Positions 23,181-35,247 of a stretch of DNA of 64,000 nucleotides are shown here, one piece after another. Position 1 is the stretch's first letter. Every line of letters begins with the position of its first letter. This stretch comes from Vanessa cardui (Eukaryota; Arthropoda; Insecta; Lepidoptera; Nymphalidae), in contig NC_061141.1 of the NCBI RefSeq assembly GCF_905220365.1, positions 1,309,501 through 1,373,500 on the forward strand, given 5' to 3'. The notes under the pieces were generated by a model that worked only from the letters and a program-made list of their open reading frames with translations, had not been told where the DNA came from and ran no database searches. The translations under genes were made by a program, and so were the position numbers.

Positions 23181-23732
23181 ACTTTACACATTCAGGGTTA
23201 ATTTTCGTCGCTAAAATTCTAATCATTAAATTCCCGCACCGTATCTGCCACATCCGTATGTCACAATTACAAATGGTCGGAACTTCCTGACGACATATTT
23301 CACGGATGCTGCAGTTAAAACTTGGGTATACAGAATTTCGGGCGGCACGAGGTTTGCATAAAAGATTTTCAAGTGACTAGAGTGCTTTCAGAGCTTCATT
23401 CACTGCGTGCGTATGTTTTTTGAGCTACCATTTCGCTTATCAAGCATTCGAAAGAGGAATTTAATTAAATTATGATATAAAGACTTGATGTAATAAAGGT
23501 GCACAAAGAAGACTCGGCGTGTTTTAGATTCCAGGAGTATTTTAGTCTAAGTCGCTTTTAATATCTATGTCATGTTTTGTATTCGAATAAAAACATAATA
23601 TTTGCTTTATACTATAGCGTTCAATTTGTTTTTTGGTATGTAATTATATGTTTCCTCAACTTTTTTGACTTTTTATTTAGAGTTAATACCTGTTGACTTC
23701 CAAGCAGGATACATTAATTGAAATAATTGTAT

Positions 23733-23927
23733 TTAATTAACATGACGTTGTATTTTTTAAATGTTAAAAAAGAGTAACTACTGAGTTTCTTGCCGGTTCT
23801 TCTCGGTAGAATCTACTTTCCGAACCGGTGGTAGCTTCACTTAATTGTAAAATGACGATTCAAAAGTGCTTATAAAAGCCTACTTGAATAAAGTTTATTT
23901 TGATTGATTTTGATTGATTGATTATTT
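23733..23927 (+). repeat. Rep-D copy, complete
   Basis: The best copy in the window, with a full core and repeated TTTTGATTGA tail units. Confidence 0.88.
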
Positions 23928-24069
23928 AACGACTGATTAAACAAATACTGTCTTTAGAAAACAGCGAATATGAAATGTATGTAATGTTTGGGGTTTGTTG
24001 GTTATTAACTATTAGTGGTAGTAGTAAGTATTATATAAAAAAAAACAACAATTTTATATTGGAAATCGG

Positions 24070-24243
24070 ACTGGCAAATAAGCTACCGGAAAGGAAGTGG
24101 TGGGTACTTACCGCCGGACCCACCATAGATATTATCACTATGAGAAATGTTAACCAATCCTCATATTGACAATACGCCGCCAGTCTTTGTAACTGAGATT
24201 GGTACACCACAATACTATTTGGGGGTAGAATGTAATTCATAAC
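24070..24243 (-). repeat. Rep-C relic
   Basis: GAAATGTTAACCAATCC, CAATACGCCGCCAG and CACAATACTATTTGGG keep family order; divergence is high. Confidence 0.5.
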
Positions 24244-24472
24244 TATCCGGGAATACCCATCAGTACAAGTATGAGAAAGTAAATGTCCAATTATTGTGCA
24301 GAACCGTTGGCCATTATGGCAAAGAGGGTTTTGTACATGTTTCGGAGCTCACCCCAACACAATTCTCTCTAATAAAATGACCAATATCCTCAAATTTCAC
24401 ATCATTTGCAAGTCTAATATTTTAGTCTTAATATTTTTCCAAATTGAAATTCGTTTATTTTATGGAGATTTT

Positions 24473-24540
24473 TCAACCGACGTCAAAAAAGGAGGAGGTT
24501 ATCAATTCGACTGTATTATTTTATTATTTGGTAAGTCATC
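24473..24540 (+). repeat. Rep-K end fragment
   Basis: AACCGACGTCAAAAAAGGAG and GAGGTTATCAATTCGACTGT match the reverse of the 11.8 kb copy's end. Confidence 0.6.
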
Positions 24541-25079
24541 GAAAGTTCGTTTGGATGGGTGGTTGTTGCTTAATCAGGATCTGATAAAATTTGACACAGA
24601 AATAGATCACAGTCTAGATATCCCTGAGATAATTTTTATCTGTCCAAGGAAACTAGTAGAAAATATTATCAATGCCTTGCTCTAAATTATAGCTAAGTGC
24701 GTGCAGTTCTTTTGCATATAGATAGGATGTTCCGAATAAATCTAAATAATTACAATTTAGTCTAATTAAATCATCGATCCAATGTGTTAGTTTTACTAAA
24801 AATATATAATTTCTAAAATGTTGGGAAAAGTCTTACATTCCGTAAATATCACACGGCGTTAAAGCCCCTATTAAGCCAACAGGATTAAATCTTATAACAC
24901 CAGTATGCTTCATTAAGGCGGGAGTCTTAGAATTTCTTCGAGGAATTTCGTTCGCGACATTTTCGAGGTTGCTGTCTTAATGTTTTTATTAAGCGCAGAT
25001 CGTGAGGCAAAAATAAATTGAATATTCCATATAACGGCACTTATTCGGATTCAATTAAGATCATTTAGGATTCATGTTT

Positions 25080-25290
25080 ACTTGGTGGTAGAACTTTTTG
25101 CAAGCCCGTCTGAGTACCATCCACTCATCAGATAATCTACCGCCAGACAACAGTACTTGGTATTGTTGTGTTCCGGTTTGAAGTTGGTGGCACATTGGCG
25201 ATGAATGGAATGGTTAATGTTTCTTACAGCGCTATTGTCTATTGGCGGTGGTGACCACTTACCATCCGCTAACCAATAGCATAAAAAAAG
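25080..25290 (+). repeat. Rep-C copy with a central deletion
   Basis: TTCCGGTTTGAAG joins directly to TTGGTGGCACATTGGCG, losing the GAGCCAGTGTAACTACAG block. Confidence 0.82.
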
Positions 25291-26537
25291 TAATTTGGAG
25301 GTACATTATAACGACCAAACTTTAAAGAATTCATATTATTTTAAACTTCTAATACAGTTGTTAGAACAATAAATAATGTAACTGAATCATCATTGTGCGT
25401 CAGATATTAAAACCAGCAAAGGAGACTAGAAAGTTGTGTTATTGTTTAAAAATATTTTGTATTTAATTATATTTCTTATTTCAATACAGGAGATTGTACC
25501 AGTCTAGTATTACTACTGAAAATATCGATTGACATTTGTTTTTAAACTCTTTCGGTAAATTATTTCTCTGGCATATTTTGGCGTATATAACACAAAAGTA
25601 TTACTAACTCTGTATGGAATAAGGCAGTAGGTAGTAGGTACTTTTGGTGTAACGTTTATTTCTAAAATAATCTGTTACACTTTTACTAAAATTACATAGT
25701 ATCAATTGTATTGTCTTTGAAACAATAGTCGATATCTAGGTCAAAACTGTATAGAAATCCCTTTCAGAAATGTATTTACTAAAATGACTAGTATTACAAC
25801 ACACAATCAGTATTATATTTTAAGAAAAGATTAATTAGGTCTTGGGTCTCAATTTCCATTCAACCGACGTAATGCGCTCAAACCATCAAAACGCTCGAAA
25901 CCTCTGTAATGCTTCAACAAAATAAGCCGAACTGGCATCCGGCTCGAAGGACCGAAAATTTGATGTCTACCAAAATAGTACGCTGTTGTTTTTACGCATA
26001 TACAATTTGACTAAAAAATTATAAAAAGTAGTTATGAATGTGTATATACATTTCATTTTTTCATAAAAATGAAATGTTTTTACGTATACTGCTGTGCGAT
26101 TCTGCAAAAACCACATTAGGATTTGAAACAGTTTTCATTTCTTAACTCATTTCGAAACGACCTTGAATGGAAAAATATTTGGTATTCTGCAACGATAAGT
26201 CAAATCATGTGAAGCGAAAACTGTGAAGCGAGATGATAGTGCTGATCTGATCTTATAAACGTCAAAAATTAAAAAGGCAAGAACTGCTGCTAAATGTTGG
26301 ACAATGTCTTTCATCAACTTAAAGAAATGTTTATCTCTAACGTTGTTCTAATGGATAGTCGTTATGATATATCTATTTATAGGTTGAATATAGCAGAATT
26401 TCACCTGATGCAGAACACGTTCAATAAATATCAGTGACGGTAACCAAAATTTGAACTCACAATATTTGATTAAAATTCTCTATTTACTGGATTATCTTGA
26501 GTATCAAATCTATCAATTAAATTTGAAATTCATTCAT
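25291..26537. other. Unassigned
   Basis: About 1.2 kb without a recognisable gene or repeat landmark. Confidence 0.4.
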
Positions 26538-26765
26538 AAAAAAAGTAGGTGGACTGGTAACCTGATTTTAATTTTTGCTGCTAGAAATATTACCATCCCT
26601 TTCATTCCAATCACGTGAACTAAAGTGTTTTGCCCTTGTGCCTTTAGTTACTCACTAACCTTTCAAACCGGATCACAACAATAGTGTTATTTGCTTGGAG
26701 CAGATCTGATGAGTGGGTGGTATCTATCCAGACAGGATGGCACAAAGCCATCACCAAGTATAAGA
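26538..26765 (-). repeat. Rep-C copy, diverged
   Basis: The + strand reads CCCTTGTGCCTTTAGTTACT, CACAACAATAGTGTTATT and GATGAGTGGGTGGTATC in reverse family order. Confidence 0.72.
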
Positions 26766-27539
26766 CATGTTAGAAGTCGTTCTTTTGTAAATGAATCGGT
26801 TTTTGGATGGAATTCTTATATCGACGAATAGGTGTTGATTTATAGTTGTTCTAAAAGTTTTTCATTTGTTACGCAGATTACTGAATCCTCAGCTTAAGGT
26901 CCAGGATCGAATGGCCCATGACCCGTATCTGTAAGTTATCCCGGTTAAATAATTGCCTCGTTTGAAGCGGCCCTATGAACAAATAGCTCTCGGTAAAACT
27001 CAGACGGTGTTTAGATTACGGTCTACAAGGGCGTTATAAATACGGTCAGAGGTTTTTTACGATGTGAAAAAGTGTGTTATTCTTCTTTAAATCGATTTAA
27101 ATTTTTGCTTACCGTCAATATTATCATGGTTATATTTTTAATTTTTATTCAAATGTAATGTTTTTTTCTGTGTCTGAAATAGGATGGTTGACTGAAAAAG
27201 GGTCCATTGCTGATAATGGTCATCACGTCTTACAGATATTAGCCCTATCAGATACCCATCCTCTATGTGTTACCAACTTTTAGAAATCAGGCTGTATATG
27301 ACTTGTGTCGTTTTACTGACTTCACTTGACGTAATTTGACAATACTAAACATTTTTGATTGGCGGTATAATAATATACATTACAACCTAGATAACGGTGC
27401 AAAAACCCTTAGCAACTGCTTTAGATTATGGAGGTTTATTACCCATTATGGTTACCTGATAATTATTTTAGATCTTAAGCGTTTTACACAAAATTATTCT
27501 TGGCGAGAGAAATAAATTTATTACTATTTTGGTTCATAC

Positions 27540-28345
27540 AAGTATATTATTTAACACGTGCGTTCTGGTCTCTCGCTAAGGCTGTCCTAGGGAATTTCTG
27601 TCAGCCTTATTTTCCATCTTTGCAAAGGGACGGTGAGTCATTGGCCCATACCGCGAAGGAGAAGGCCGATCTTTTAGGGTCTCTCTTCGCGTCGAACTCG
27701 ACTCTGGATGACAAAGGAAAGTCACCACCATCAATCCCGCGGTGTGATACGACGATGCCGGAGGTTAAATTTCGGCAAAGTGCAGTTCGGAAAGCACTTC
27801 TTTCCTTGGACATTCACAAGTCGAGTGGACTCGATGGCATCCCTCCAATCGTGCTACGGACATGTGCTCCCGAGTTGGCACCGGTCTTAACGCGTCTTTT
27901 CCGGAAATCTTACGCATTAGGCGTCGTCCCGAACTCCTGGAAGACTGCTTTGGTGCATCCGATCCCTAAAAAAATTAAAGGCCTATAGCCATCACCTCCT
28001 TGCTTTCCAAGATAATGGAGTCCCTTATAAACTGCCAGCTCCTGCGGTATCTAGAGGAGAACCAGCTGATTAGCGACCGCCATTACGGTTTCCGTCGGGG
28101 TCGGTCGGCCGGTGATCTTCTAGTTTACCTTACTCATAGATGGGCTGAAGCAGTTGAGAGCAAGGGTGAGGCATTAGCAGCCAGCTTGGACATAGCGAAG
28201 GCCTTCGATCGCGTGTGGCACAAAGCGCTTCTTTCGAAGCTTCCTTCCTATGGGCTTCCCGGGAAATTATGCAATTGGATTACCAGCTTTTTGGCAGATC
28301 GGAGCATCAAGGTCGTTGTCGACGGTGCATGCTCCGACTTCTGTT
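27540..28345 (+). pseudogene. Jockey-like LINE reverse transcriptase fragment, frameshifted and truncated
   Basis: Two frames together cover the front half of a LINE reverse transcriptase. The first (to about 27980) has AFWSLAKAV, a SLDIHKSSGLDGIPPIVL motif and a WKTALVHPIPKK motif. It then shifts frame with a small deletion, and the second (27979-28345) continues RPIAITSLLSKIMESL, HYGFRRGRSAGDLL and SLDIAKAFDRVWHKALLSKL. Sequence matching the family ends just before the expected PQG and catalytic FADD region, so both ends of the element are missing. GC content is well above the surroundings, consistent with an inserted LINE. Confidence 0.85.
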
Positions 28346-28359
28346 TGAGTTTTTATTGA

Positions 28360-30108
28360 TTCTTAGTGAAGATCACAACACAAATTAATAAGTTGTTTTG
28401 TATACTACAAACATGACCTTGAATTCTAAACATAGTCCATAGTCCATTTGAGTAATTTTATTGGTATATTGCATGTATTTCAATTATATATATATAGTAC
28501 TTTATTGCACCTATACATTTGTATTGCCTAGTCATGTGACTAAGCATTACAAAATGCGATAGAGTGGGTTTGTCAGTGTACAGTGCGCCACTGTAGTGAA
28601 ATACTCTTTTATTCAAATCTGTATATTCATTTTTCATGTCTCAAACATTAAAATTAATATAAAAAAAAATGAAAACAAACAAAAGCATAATTGTCCTAAA
28701 TTGCTTTGAAACAGCTATATTTTACTAGAGCATAATCTATATTTCATATCAATGACCTTGTTAATTAATCTTACTGTAAAACAATTCACAGAGTAATAAA
28801 TTTGAATTAAGAATTTCATCTCGAGCTTCATAAAGTATGAACAGCTGACATAAGTTACAAAATTAAAACAAAAAAAAAAAATTAACAATGTACCTCGAAG
28901 CGAAATCAAAAACGGATTACAACTTCAAAAGGCTGTAGCGTAAAAAATTTAACAATAGAATATTGCGTTGCGCTTCGGTTGGACAAAGCACATTGTGGTA
29001 ACGGAATTTAACGTGCTGGAAATGACAGGGATTTCGTAGCCACGGCGGCGTGAGATTGCGGGAATCATAATTTCATACTTATTCATACATCAAACGAGCG
29101 ATGATCGAATGATTTGAATGTTTCATGTTCCAATTGATTTGAGGGTAGTTGTCAAATTGAATATCAATTTTTTTTAATAACATTGTCAAAAGGCTGTGTG
29201 AGTTTCGCTAGATTTGTGAGTGGAATTAGTTTAGCTTAATGTGTGTGTATTTGTGTAAATGTAACTCACAATTATAAAATGTATGTTAAAAGTAATATAA
29301 ACATCAAGGTAGAGAAATGAACAAATTCTAATATGATCAAGTTGTATAGCGTAATAATAAAATTAAAACAGTTTTTCGCAGTTATATCAACCAAATCTAA
29401 GACACAGGCGGAATGTCAGAAAGTAAAATGTGAGATTGTCTAACAAAATTATACGACGACTTTTGTAAGGGGATGATATCCTCCTGAGTAATTTTCAGTC
29501 ATTCTCAAGGGAAGCCAGTCAGTAGTTAGTCAGTAGTTAGTCAGTAGTTTGACCTGTAGTCTGACCTGTTGTCTGTCTGTCGGCATCTAGAGTCTGGTGA
29601 CTCTAGATGCCTGTGAGTAAAAAGTTTTCATCAGAAAGCTTCAATAACATTTTAACAAAAAAATATTAAATACGTTTTTGATTAATTAAAAAAATATTAT
29701 AAAGTTACCTATAAAAAATCATTTACCCAGATTCGAACTCGCGATTATCAGTTAAGACCTAAATAGTCAATTCTCGGACATTATCATTTTATTTTTTAAA
29801 TAATTAAAAAATTAAGGTTATTCCAGTCTTTAGAGATCTTTGTTTTTCTTTTAAATCAACACCGTTTCATCTCAGCACTGGTTTTAATTTTGCAGCACAC
29901 TAACGTCACAGTGAGGCTTAGAGATCTGGGACGTTTTTAAAACACTTTCCTGAATGTGAATACCTTCTGTTGATGATGGATATTTTGTTTTGAATTTAGA
30001 TTCTGTGGTGTGTCATGGTATTTTTTAGAGCAATTTATCGTTCATATTGCTACGGCAAACCGAAAAGGTCGTATATAAAAATTGTGTTCCAATTTTAAAT
30101 TGCGAAAA
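28360..30108. other. Mostly unassigned, with short repeats
   Basis: It contains the tandem repeat and hairpin at 29515-29611 and a possible SINE head remnant near 29725-29770 (ATTCGAACTCGCGATTATC on the + strand). No gene is seen. Confidence 0.4.
29515..29611. repeat. 11-bp tandem repeat followed by a perfect 13-bp hairpin
   Basis: AGTCAGTAGTT-type units repeat three times up to about 29550. They are followed by GTCTGTCTGTC and then GGCATCTAGAGTC (29582-29594), spacer TGGT, GACTCTAGATGCC (29599-29611). Confidence 0.9.
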
Positions 30109-30171
30109 GTTCATAGTGTTATTTTTATCAAAAATATTAGTAAACTTTTTGATAAAAATAACACTATGAAC
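30109..30171. repeat. Perfect 26-bp inverted repeat (hairpin, 11-base loop)
   Basis: The left arm 30109-30134 (begins GTTCATAGTGTTATTTTTAT) is the exact reverse complement of 30146-30171; the loop is TATTAGTAAAC. Confidence 0.95.
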
Positions 30172-30191
30172 TGAAATGAAATTTTACTTTG

Positions 30192-30325
30192 TATAGGACT
30201 TTGTGCTTTTGGGCTGAGTGAGTGCCACTCATTACATTTTCTACGTTGAAGAGTTTGTGAGCCAGTGTCACCATCTATCCATAAGCGACAGGTCCCTGAC
30301 TACCAGTTGGCAAATATGTCAGTTT
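30192..30325 (+). repeat. Rep-C relic
   Basis: TAGGACTTTGTGCTTTTGGG, GTGAGCCAGTGTCACC and ACCAGTTGGCAAATATG are the surviving landmarks. Confidence 0.4.
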
Positions 30326-30639
30326 GACAACTTTATTACAAATCTGAGTTTTATACCAATGGTGTGTTCATGATTGTATGTATTTATAATTATGTATGTA
30401 GCCACCTGATGATATTAGGCCATTATTTTCACCAGATATGTGCTATCTTGTCATAACTGTATTTATTATTCCTACGTACAATCAACTGGTGGGGCTTTTT
30501 TTAAACTCGTCTGGTCATCATTCAATATCTACATTAATACGTAATTGTTTGCTTTCCTTTCAAAGACTGTCAGGTCATTACTTAATTGTTTCACCACGTT
30601 GGTGGGAATAAGGTTTGTAAGGAATACCCATTAACTATT

Positions 30640-30735
30640 CTATTCTAAAATTTTCCATTTCATTTTACTTAGGAGGACTCTAAAAAATATTTTGAATACA
30701 CAATTATTTTGTTTACTTTTTAGTGCGTATAAATT
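30640..30735 (+). repeat. Rep-H left half (interrupted by the LINE)
   Basis: TTTCATTTTACTTAGGAGGA, TTTGAATACACAATTATTTT and CTTTTTAGTGCGTAT, then the LINE tail. Confidence 0.82.
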
Positions 30736-30961
30736 TATTTTATTTATTTATTTATTTATTTATTTTCGGGAAACAAACAGTACAATAGAACAGTAATATG
30801 AAAACATAAAAAATTAATACATAAACCAATCAAGTTTCCACTGATATCTATTACAAATTAGAAGCAGTAAGTAATAAAAACTAGGATCATTATATGAAGA
30901 ATTAAAAATAAAACATAAAAAATAAACATTAAAAATTAATAACATAACACAAAATTAATAT

Positions 30962-33816
30962 TCATTGATTAAGCAATTCATTGATGTTCTTTTTAAAACT
31001 TAAAAGGGAACATGAAAATATATCTATAGTACTAAATTTTTTATTATACATGTTACACGAGCGATAGATAAAGTCATTTTGGGCATACTTAGTTTTAGTA
31101 CAGGGCAAATCAAAAAGAGCATATTTTCGCTTATAGAATTTAGGGACTCTTAAATTTAAACAACCTAATAAATAAGGGCTGTCAATACGATTATTTAGCA
31201 GTTTAAAAAGAAACATTTGATCTCTGAGCATACGTCGAACTTCTAATGAACTGAATTTGGGCTGACTATGAGAGTTATAAAACTTATGTTGGACATTATT
31301 CATAAATTTTATTTGTATCTTTTCAAGGGATTCTATATAGGTTTTGTATTGAGGGTTCCAGATTGACGAACCGAATTCCAAAAGAGAACGCACTAAGCTG
31401 TTGTACAAAAGAGTGACGGTATAATAATTTTTGAATTCCTTGCCAACTCTCAGTACGAAGCCAAGCATTCGATAGGCCTTAGCAACGATATAGTCTATGT
31501 GGAATTTAAATGTTAATTTGCTATCTAAGTAAATACCCAGGTCTCTCACCTCAGTAACGCGGTTAACAATTTCGTCTCTTAAACGATACTCATGTGTGAT
31601 CGGTGCTTTCTTACGTGCAAAAGAAATTATGCTACATTTTTTAACATTAAGAGAGAGAAGATTGTCACTACAATACTTGCATAAACTATTGAGGTCTTCC
31701 TGTAACAAGAAACAATCCGAAAGTCCAGAAACCTTTCTAAAGATTTTCATGTCATCTGCAAACAATAAAACCGAAGAGTGCTCAAAAATCTTACAAATAT
31801 CATTAATAAAAATATTAAATAGCAAGGGACCGAGGTGAGATCCCTGAGGTACACCAGATGTAACAGGTACGAATGACGAACAAAAGCCCTTTACAATCAC
31901 CGCCTGGCTTCTATTGCGAAGATAAGATGATAACCACCGAAGTAGATCACCGTGTATACCAACTTGCTCCAATTTATTTAGTAGAATATTATGAGATATT
32001 TTGTCAAATGCTTTAGAGAAGTCGGTATACACGACGTCAACCTGATCACCAGAGTCCATGGCCTTTATTACATGATGAACCAGTTCACACACATTAGTTT
32101 CAACGGATCTTTTACTGATAAAACCGTGTTGTTCGTTAATCAGAATAGCCCTTATAAATGGAAAAATTGAGTCATAAATAATTTTTTCGAACATTTTAGC
32201 AATTGTACATAACTTGGATATTGGCCTGTAGTTTTGAACATTATGCTTGTCACCTGACTTGAAAATAGGCACCACGAACGAGCGCTTCCAAACAACAGGC
32301 ATGATGCCTGAACTCAGCGATTTATTAAAAAGAAGAGAGATAGGATAACTTAAAGTGTTAAAACATTTTCTTAAAAATATTGGTGGTATATCATCAGGAC
32401 CGTATCCCTTATTAACATCTAACGATTTCATGTATTTTTTAACAGTTGATATTGATAAATTTATAAGGCTGATATCCAAACCACAGTTGCTGTTATTTAG
32501 GCTTTTAAGTGTTTGGCTTGAGGTGTCCGTAGCGTAAACTGATTTAAAATATTCATTAAAAATTGAACACATCTCCTCTCCACCACTAGCAGTGCGATCA
32601 AATAAAAATACGCTGTCAGGTACGATTTTTTACTTTTCATAAATGACCAAAAGTATTTACTATTTTTGCGTATTTTGGCTTCCGCGTCGTAAATGTATTG
32701 ATCATAGCACTGACCTTGTACTAATTTTTGTCGGTCACGTAAAAGAACAAATGTGTGGTAGTCAGATATTCTATTATAAATTTTCCATTTAGTGTGAAAC
32801 TTTAATTTTTCTGCAATAATTTTTATTAAAGCATGGGAATACCAACACGGATAATTATTTAAAAACTTTATATTCTTAGTAGGAACCAGATCAGAAATTA
32901 TAGAATTTATAATTTGATAGAAGTTGTCGACTGCACGCGTAGTATCACAGTCGTTTAGTACATCATACCAATCTACACTCGCCAGAGCCTCATTAATCGC
33001 ATCATAATCAGCTTGACGGAACAAACGTATTCTACGTGAATTAGATGTAACACGTCTAGATGTAGACATCAAGAGTTGTATTTGTAAAGCAGGGTGGTGA
33101 GCATCTTCCCTCACCAGAGGAACACTACATTTATTAACTGCACAGACACAACCAGTAATAACAAGGTCTAACAATCGACCATTCTCATTTGAAATTGAAT
33201 TATATTGTTTAAAATCATTGAACTGTAAAAAATTATATAAACACTCAATTAATGCGTTTCCACAACTGAAGTTATTAATAATCATATATTTACTCTCTCT
33301 TGTCCATGTAGCCCCAGAAATATTAAAATCACCTACTATTAAGAAGCTATCATTAGTCCGACAGATATACTCTTGAGAAACTATTTCGAATAATTCAGTT
33401 AATACTTCAAATTGAGATCTGCAGTGTGGAAAGTAGCAACAATATACATGCAATAGTATAGAAGAGGGACCAGGTTTAGTTACTATAGAGACTTTTATTA
33501 TTTCCGCCGCATGATTCGTTAATATAATAGGGCAGGAGGAATACACAGAAAGATTAGAGTCAACGGCGATTAGAACCCCACCTCCCATTTTATCACCTCG
33601 TGAATTGTAACACCTGTCACTTCTATACACGGAATAACGGGAATCAAATATTTCAGAATCAAATATACCTTCGTGTAACCAAGTCTCAGTCAAACAAACT
33701 ATATCGTTATCTTGTTGCATTAAATTTCTAAAGACTACATTTGTTTTAGTACGCAGCCCACGTACATTTTGGTAAAGTATATTAAGCTTTTTACTCATAA
33801 TCGAGAAGATATACAA
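30962..33816 (-). pseudogene. LINE ORF2: APE endonuclease and reverse transcriptase, broken by one frameshift
   Basis: The upstream frame (33816-32497) encodes an AP-endonuclease-like domain: QNVRGLRTK at the start, LTETWLH, GGGVLIA, VGDFNISG, and a late DAHHPAL catalytic-type motif. The true start may be the seventh codon. A second frame (32572-30962) encodes the reverse transcriptase: NYRPIS, HGFISKRS, YTDFSKAFDKISH, SGVPQGSHLGPLLF and the catalytic LLFADDMKIF, then a C-terminal thumb-like region; no RNase H is seen. The two frames meet at a six-base A run on the - strand (complement 32627-32632). One extra A there would join them, so a single-base deletion in a homopolymer is the simplest break. 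Everything else is open for about 950 codons. Confidence 0.9.
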
Positions 33817-34066
33817 TAGTTAAACATACACTCTTCCCATTTGCCCGCAAGTAACAGAAAATATAATGTCCCAAAATACGTAACATAATAAAAAAAATTT
33901 TTTACATGTTTTTTTAGAAAGATAAAAACGTTAAGAGATATTATTACAAAAATGAATAAATACGGAACATTAATCAATACATATAAGAACATTACAAATA
34001 TTAATATAAATCCAATAGAAACTAAAGTATAATAATCTGTTAAGCCTTTTAAAATAGAAATTGTCC

Positions 34067-35110
34067 CTAGACCATCTTTTTTAAATCAGCATGCGATGTT
34101 ATGTGTATGACCGGGCTGGAGTTCGTGCGACGAACCATAATACAACATTTTTTTACCCAAACATATTCATAACATTTTTCTGTAGCAGTTTTTTTTACTA
34201 AACTTAAGAGTGATTTATTAAAACTTGTAAGATGATCATTGAAATAAATGGGACTAGTAGAAGTGAAACCTAAGTCGTTGCAACTCAATTTACGCTTACG
34301 AGCCAGTGATAAAAATTCGTCCTTTTTCCATCGGCATAGGAACCGCACTATAATGGGTTTAGCTTTCTTAATGTCACGGTTCTTTGGAGCCACCCGTGTA
34401 ACAAAGTCAATATCTGTGTTAATATTTAAGTTTGTATCTGCCTTTTCTGCAATATTTTGTAAGATAGAATACAAATTTTCATTTTTTCTTTCAGGTACTC
34501 CATATATTTCAATGTTAGATCTGCGAGCCCATTGTTCCTTACTATTATTTTCGACTATCAGGGATTCGAATTGAGACTTTATATGCTCAAAGTCATTCGA
34601 CTTACTTGACAGTTTCTTAACATCTGCTTCGCATTGCAAAATTCTAGCATTCATATCTTCAAATTTGCTGTTATAAAAATCCAAACTTTCCTTAACACTA
34701 TTAAATTCTTGCCTTAAGGCTTTTAATTCATTTTCTAGCGGTAACATAAAGGATTTAAATTCGGTCTTCAGGCTTGCAATCTCTTTTGTTATTATAGATT
34801 TTACACTTTCAACAAGAACTGAGGAGTTATTATCAGGCGAACAAATTATCGTGGATGAGCAGCCTCTGCGCAGATTTATGTTGTCGTCTATACCCACGTT
34901 GCGTACAGGTGTATTGTCTTTATTTAGGTGACGAGGCTGAGTCAAAGTGCACTCTGGGCAAATCCAAGACTTTTTGTATTCATTAGATAAATTATCTTTA
35001 TTGTTCTTGGAAGGATACAAACATTGGACGTGATAGTTCTTTTTGCACTTGGAGCAAACTATACAGTCTGTGGCTCCACCTCTGGTAGCTTTGCAACACT
35101 CGTACTTCAT
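34067..35110 (-). CDS. LINE ORF1 protein: PHD-type zinc finger, coiled coil, L1-like RNA-binding region
   Basis: An uninterrupted 347-codon frame encoding a retrotransposon ORF1 protein, expected to bind element RNA and chaperone nucleic acid. The N-terminus carries a cysteine/histidine cluster matching a PHD finger: C5/C6, C16, C19-x2-C22, x4-H27-x2-C30, x20-C51-x2-C54. Residues about 90-190 are rich in charged and hydrophobic heptads (predicted coiled coil). Near residue 195 comes QWARRSNIEIYGVPE, the conserved segment at the start of the L1-like RRM found in many LINE ORF1 proteins and annotated elsewhere as FP-protein-like. It lies 250 bases upstream of ORF2 on the same strand. The whole frame is intact, so this copy is young. 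Confidence 0.85.
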   Translation of the reverse strand: MKYECCKATRGGATDCIVCSKCKKNYHVQCLYPSKNNKDNLSNEYKKSWICPECTLTQPRHLNKDNTPVRNVGIDDNINLRRGCSSTIICSPDNNSSVLVESVKSIITKEIASLKTEFKSFMLPLENELKALRQEFNSVKESLDFYNSKFEDMNARILQCEADVKKLSSKSNDFEHIKSQFESLIVENNSKEQWARRSNIEIYGVPERKNENLYSILQNIAEKADTNLNINTDIDFVTRVAPKNRDIKKAKPIIVRFLCRWKKDEFLSLARKRKLSCNDLGFTSTSPIYFNDHLTSFNKSLLSLVKKTATEKCYEYVWVKKCCIMVRRTNSSPVIHITSHADLKKMV

Positions 35111-35165
35111 TTCGATTTTAAAATTCGATGAAAAATAATTATGAAGAATATATGACTTATATGGT

Positions 35166-35247
35166 ACTCTCGGGGTTTGAACCAGGGATTAGCGGTCAAC
35201 GGTGTAACGCAAAAAACGATCGTACCACTAGACCAACAACGCCTGTA
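35166..35247 (-). repeat. tRNA-like segment with A- and B-box matches upstream of LINE ORF1
   Basis: On the - strand it carries TGGTCTAGTGG (box-A-like, complement 35225-35235) and GGTTCAAACC (box-B-like, complement 35173-35182) at tRNA-like spacing. The T stem pairs only partly and the acceptor stem hardly at all, so it is not a functional tRNA gene. It lies about 60-140 bases upstream of ORF1 in the same orientation. Confidence 0.55.

Noticed and set aside
24296..24685. 129-codon open frame
   Set aside because: Overlaps the Rep-K fragment and has no recognisable domain.
28715..28909. 64-codon frame on the - strand at 28.7 kb
   Set aside because: AT-rich chance frame with no domain.
29515..29550. 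Regular short repeats considered as a CRISPR array
   Set aside because: Units are contiguous with no spacers, and the genome is eukaryotic.
32355..32537. + strand frames within the LINE (also 31596-31838 and 34248-34574)
   Set aside because: Shadows of ORF1 and ORF2 on the opposite strand.
30962..33816. Endonuclease/reverse-transcriptase frames considered as an integrated virus
   Set aside because: APE endonuclease plus RT without protease, integrase, envelope or LTRs, and with a short-repeat tail, is a LINE.
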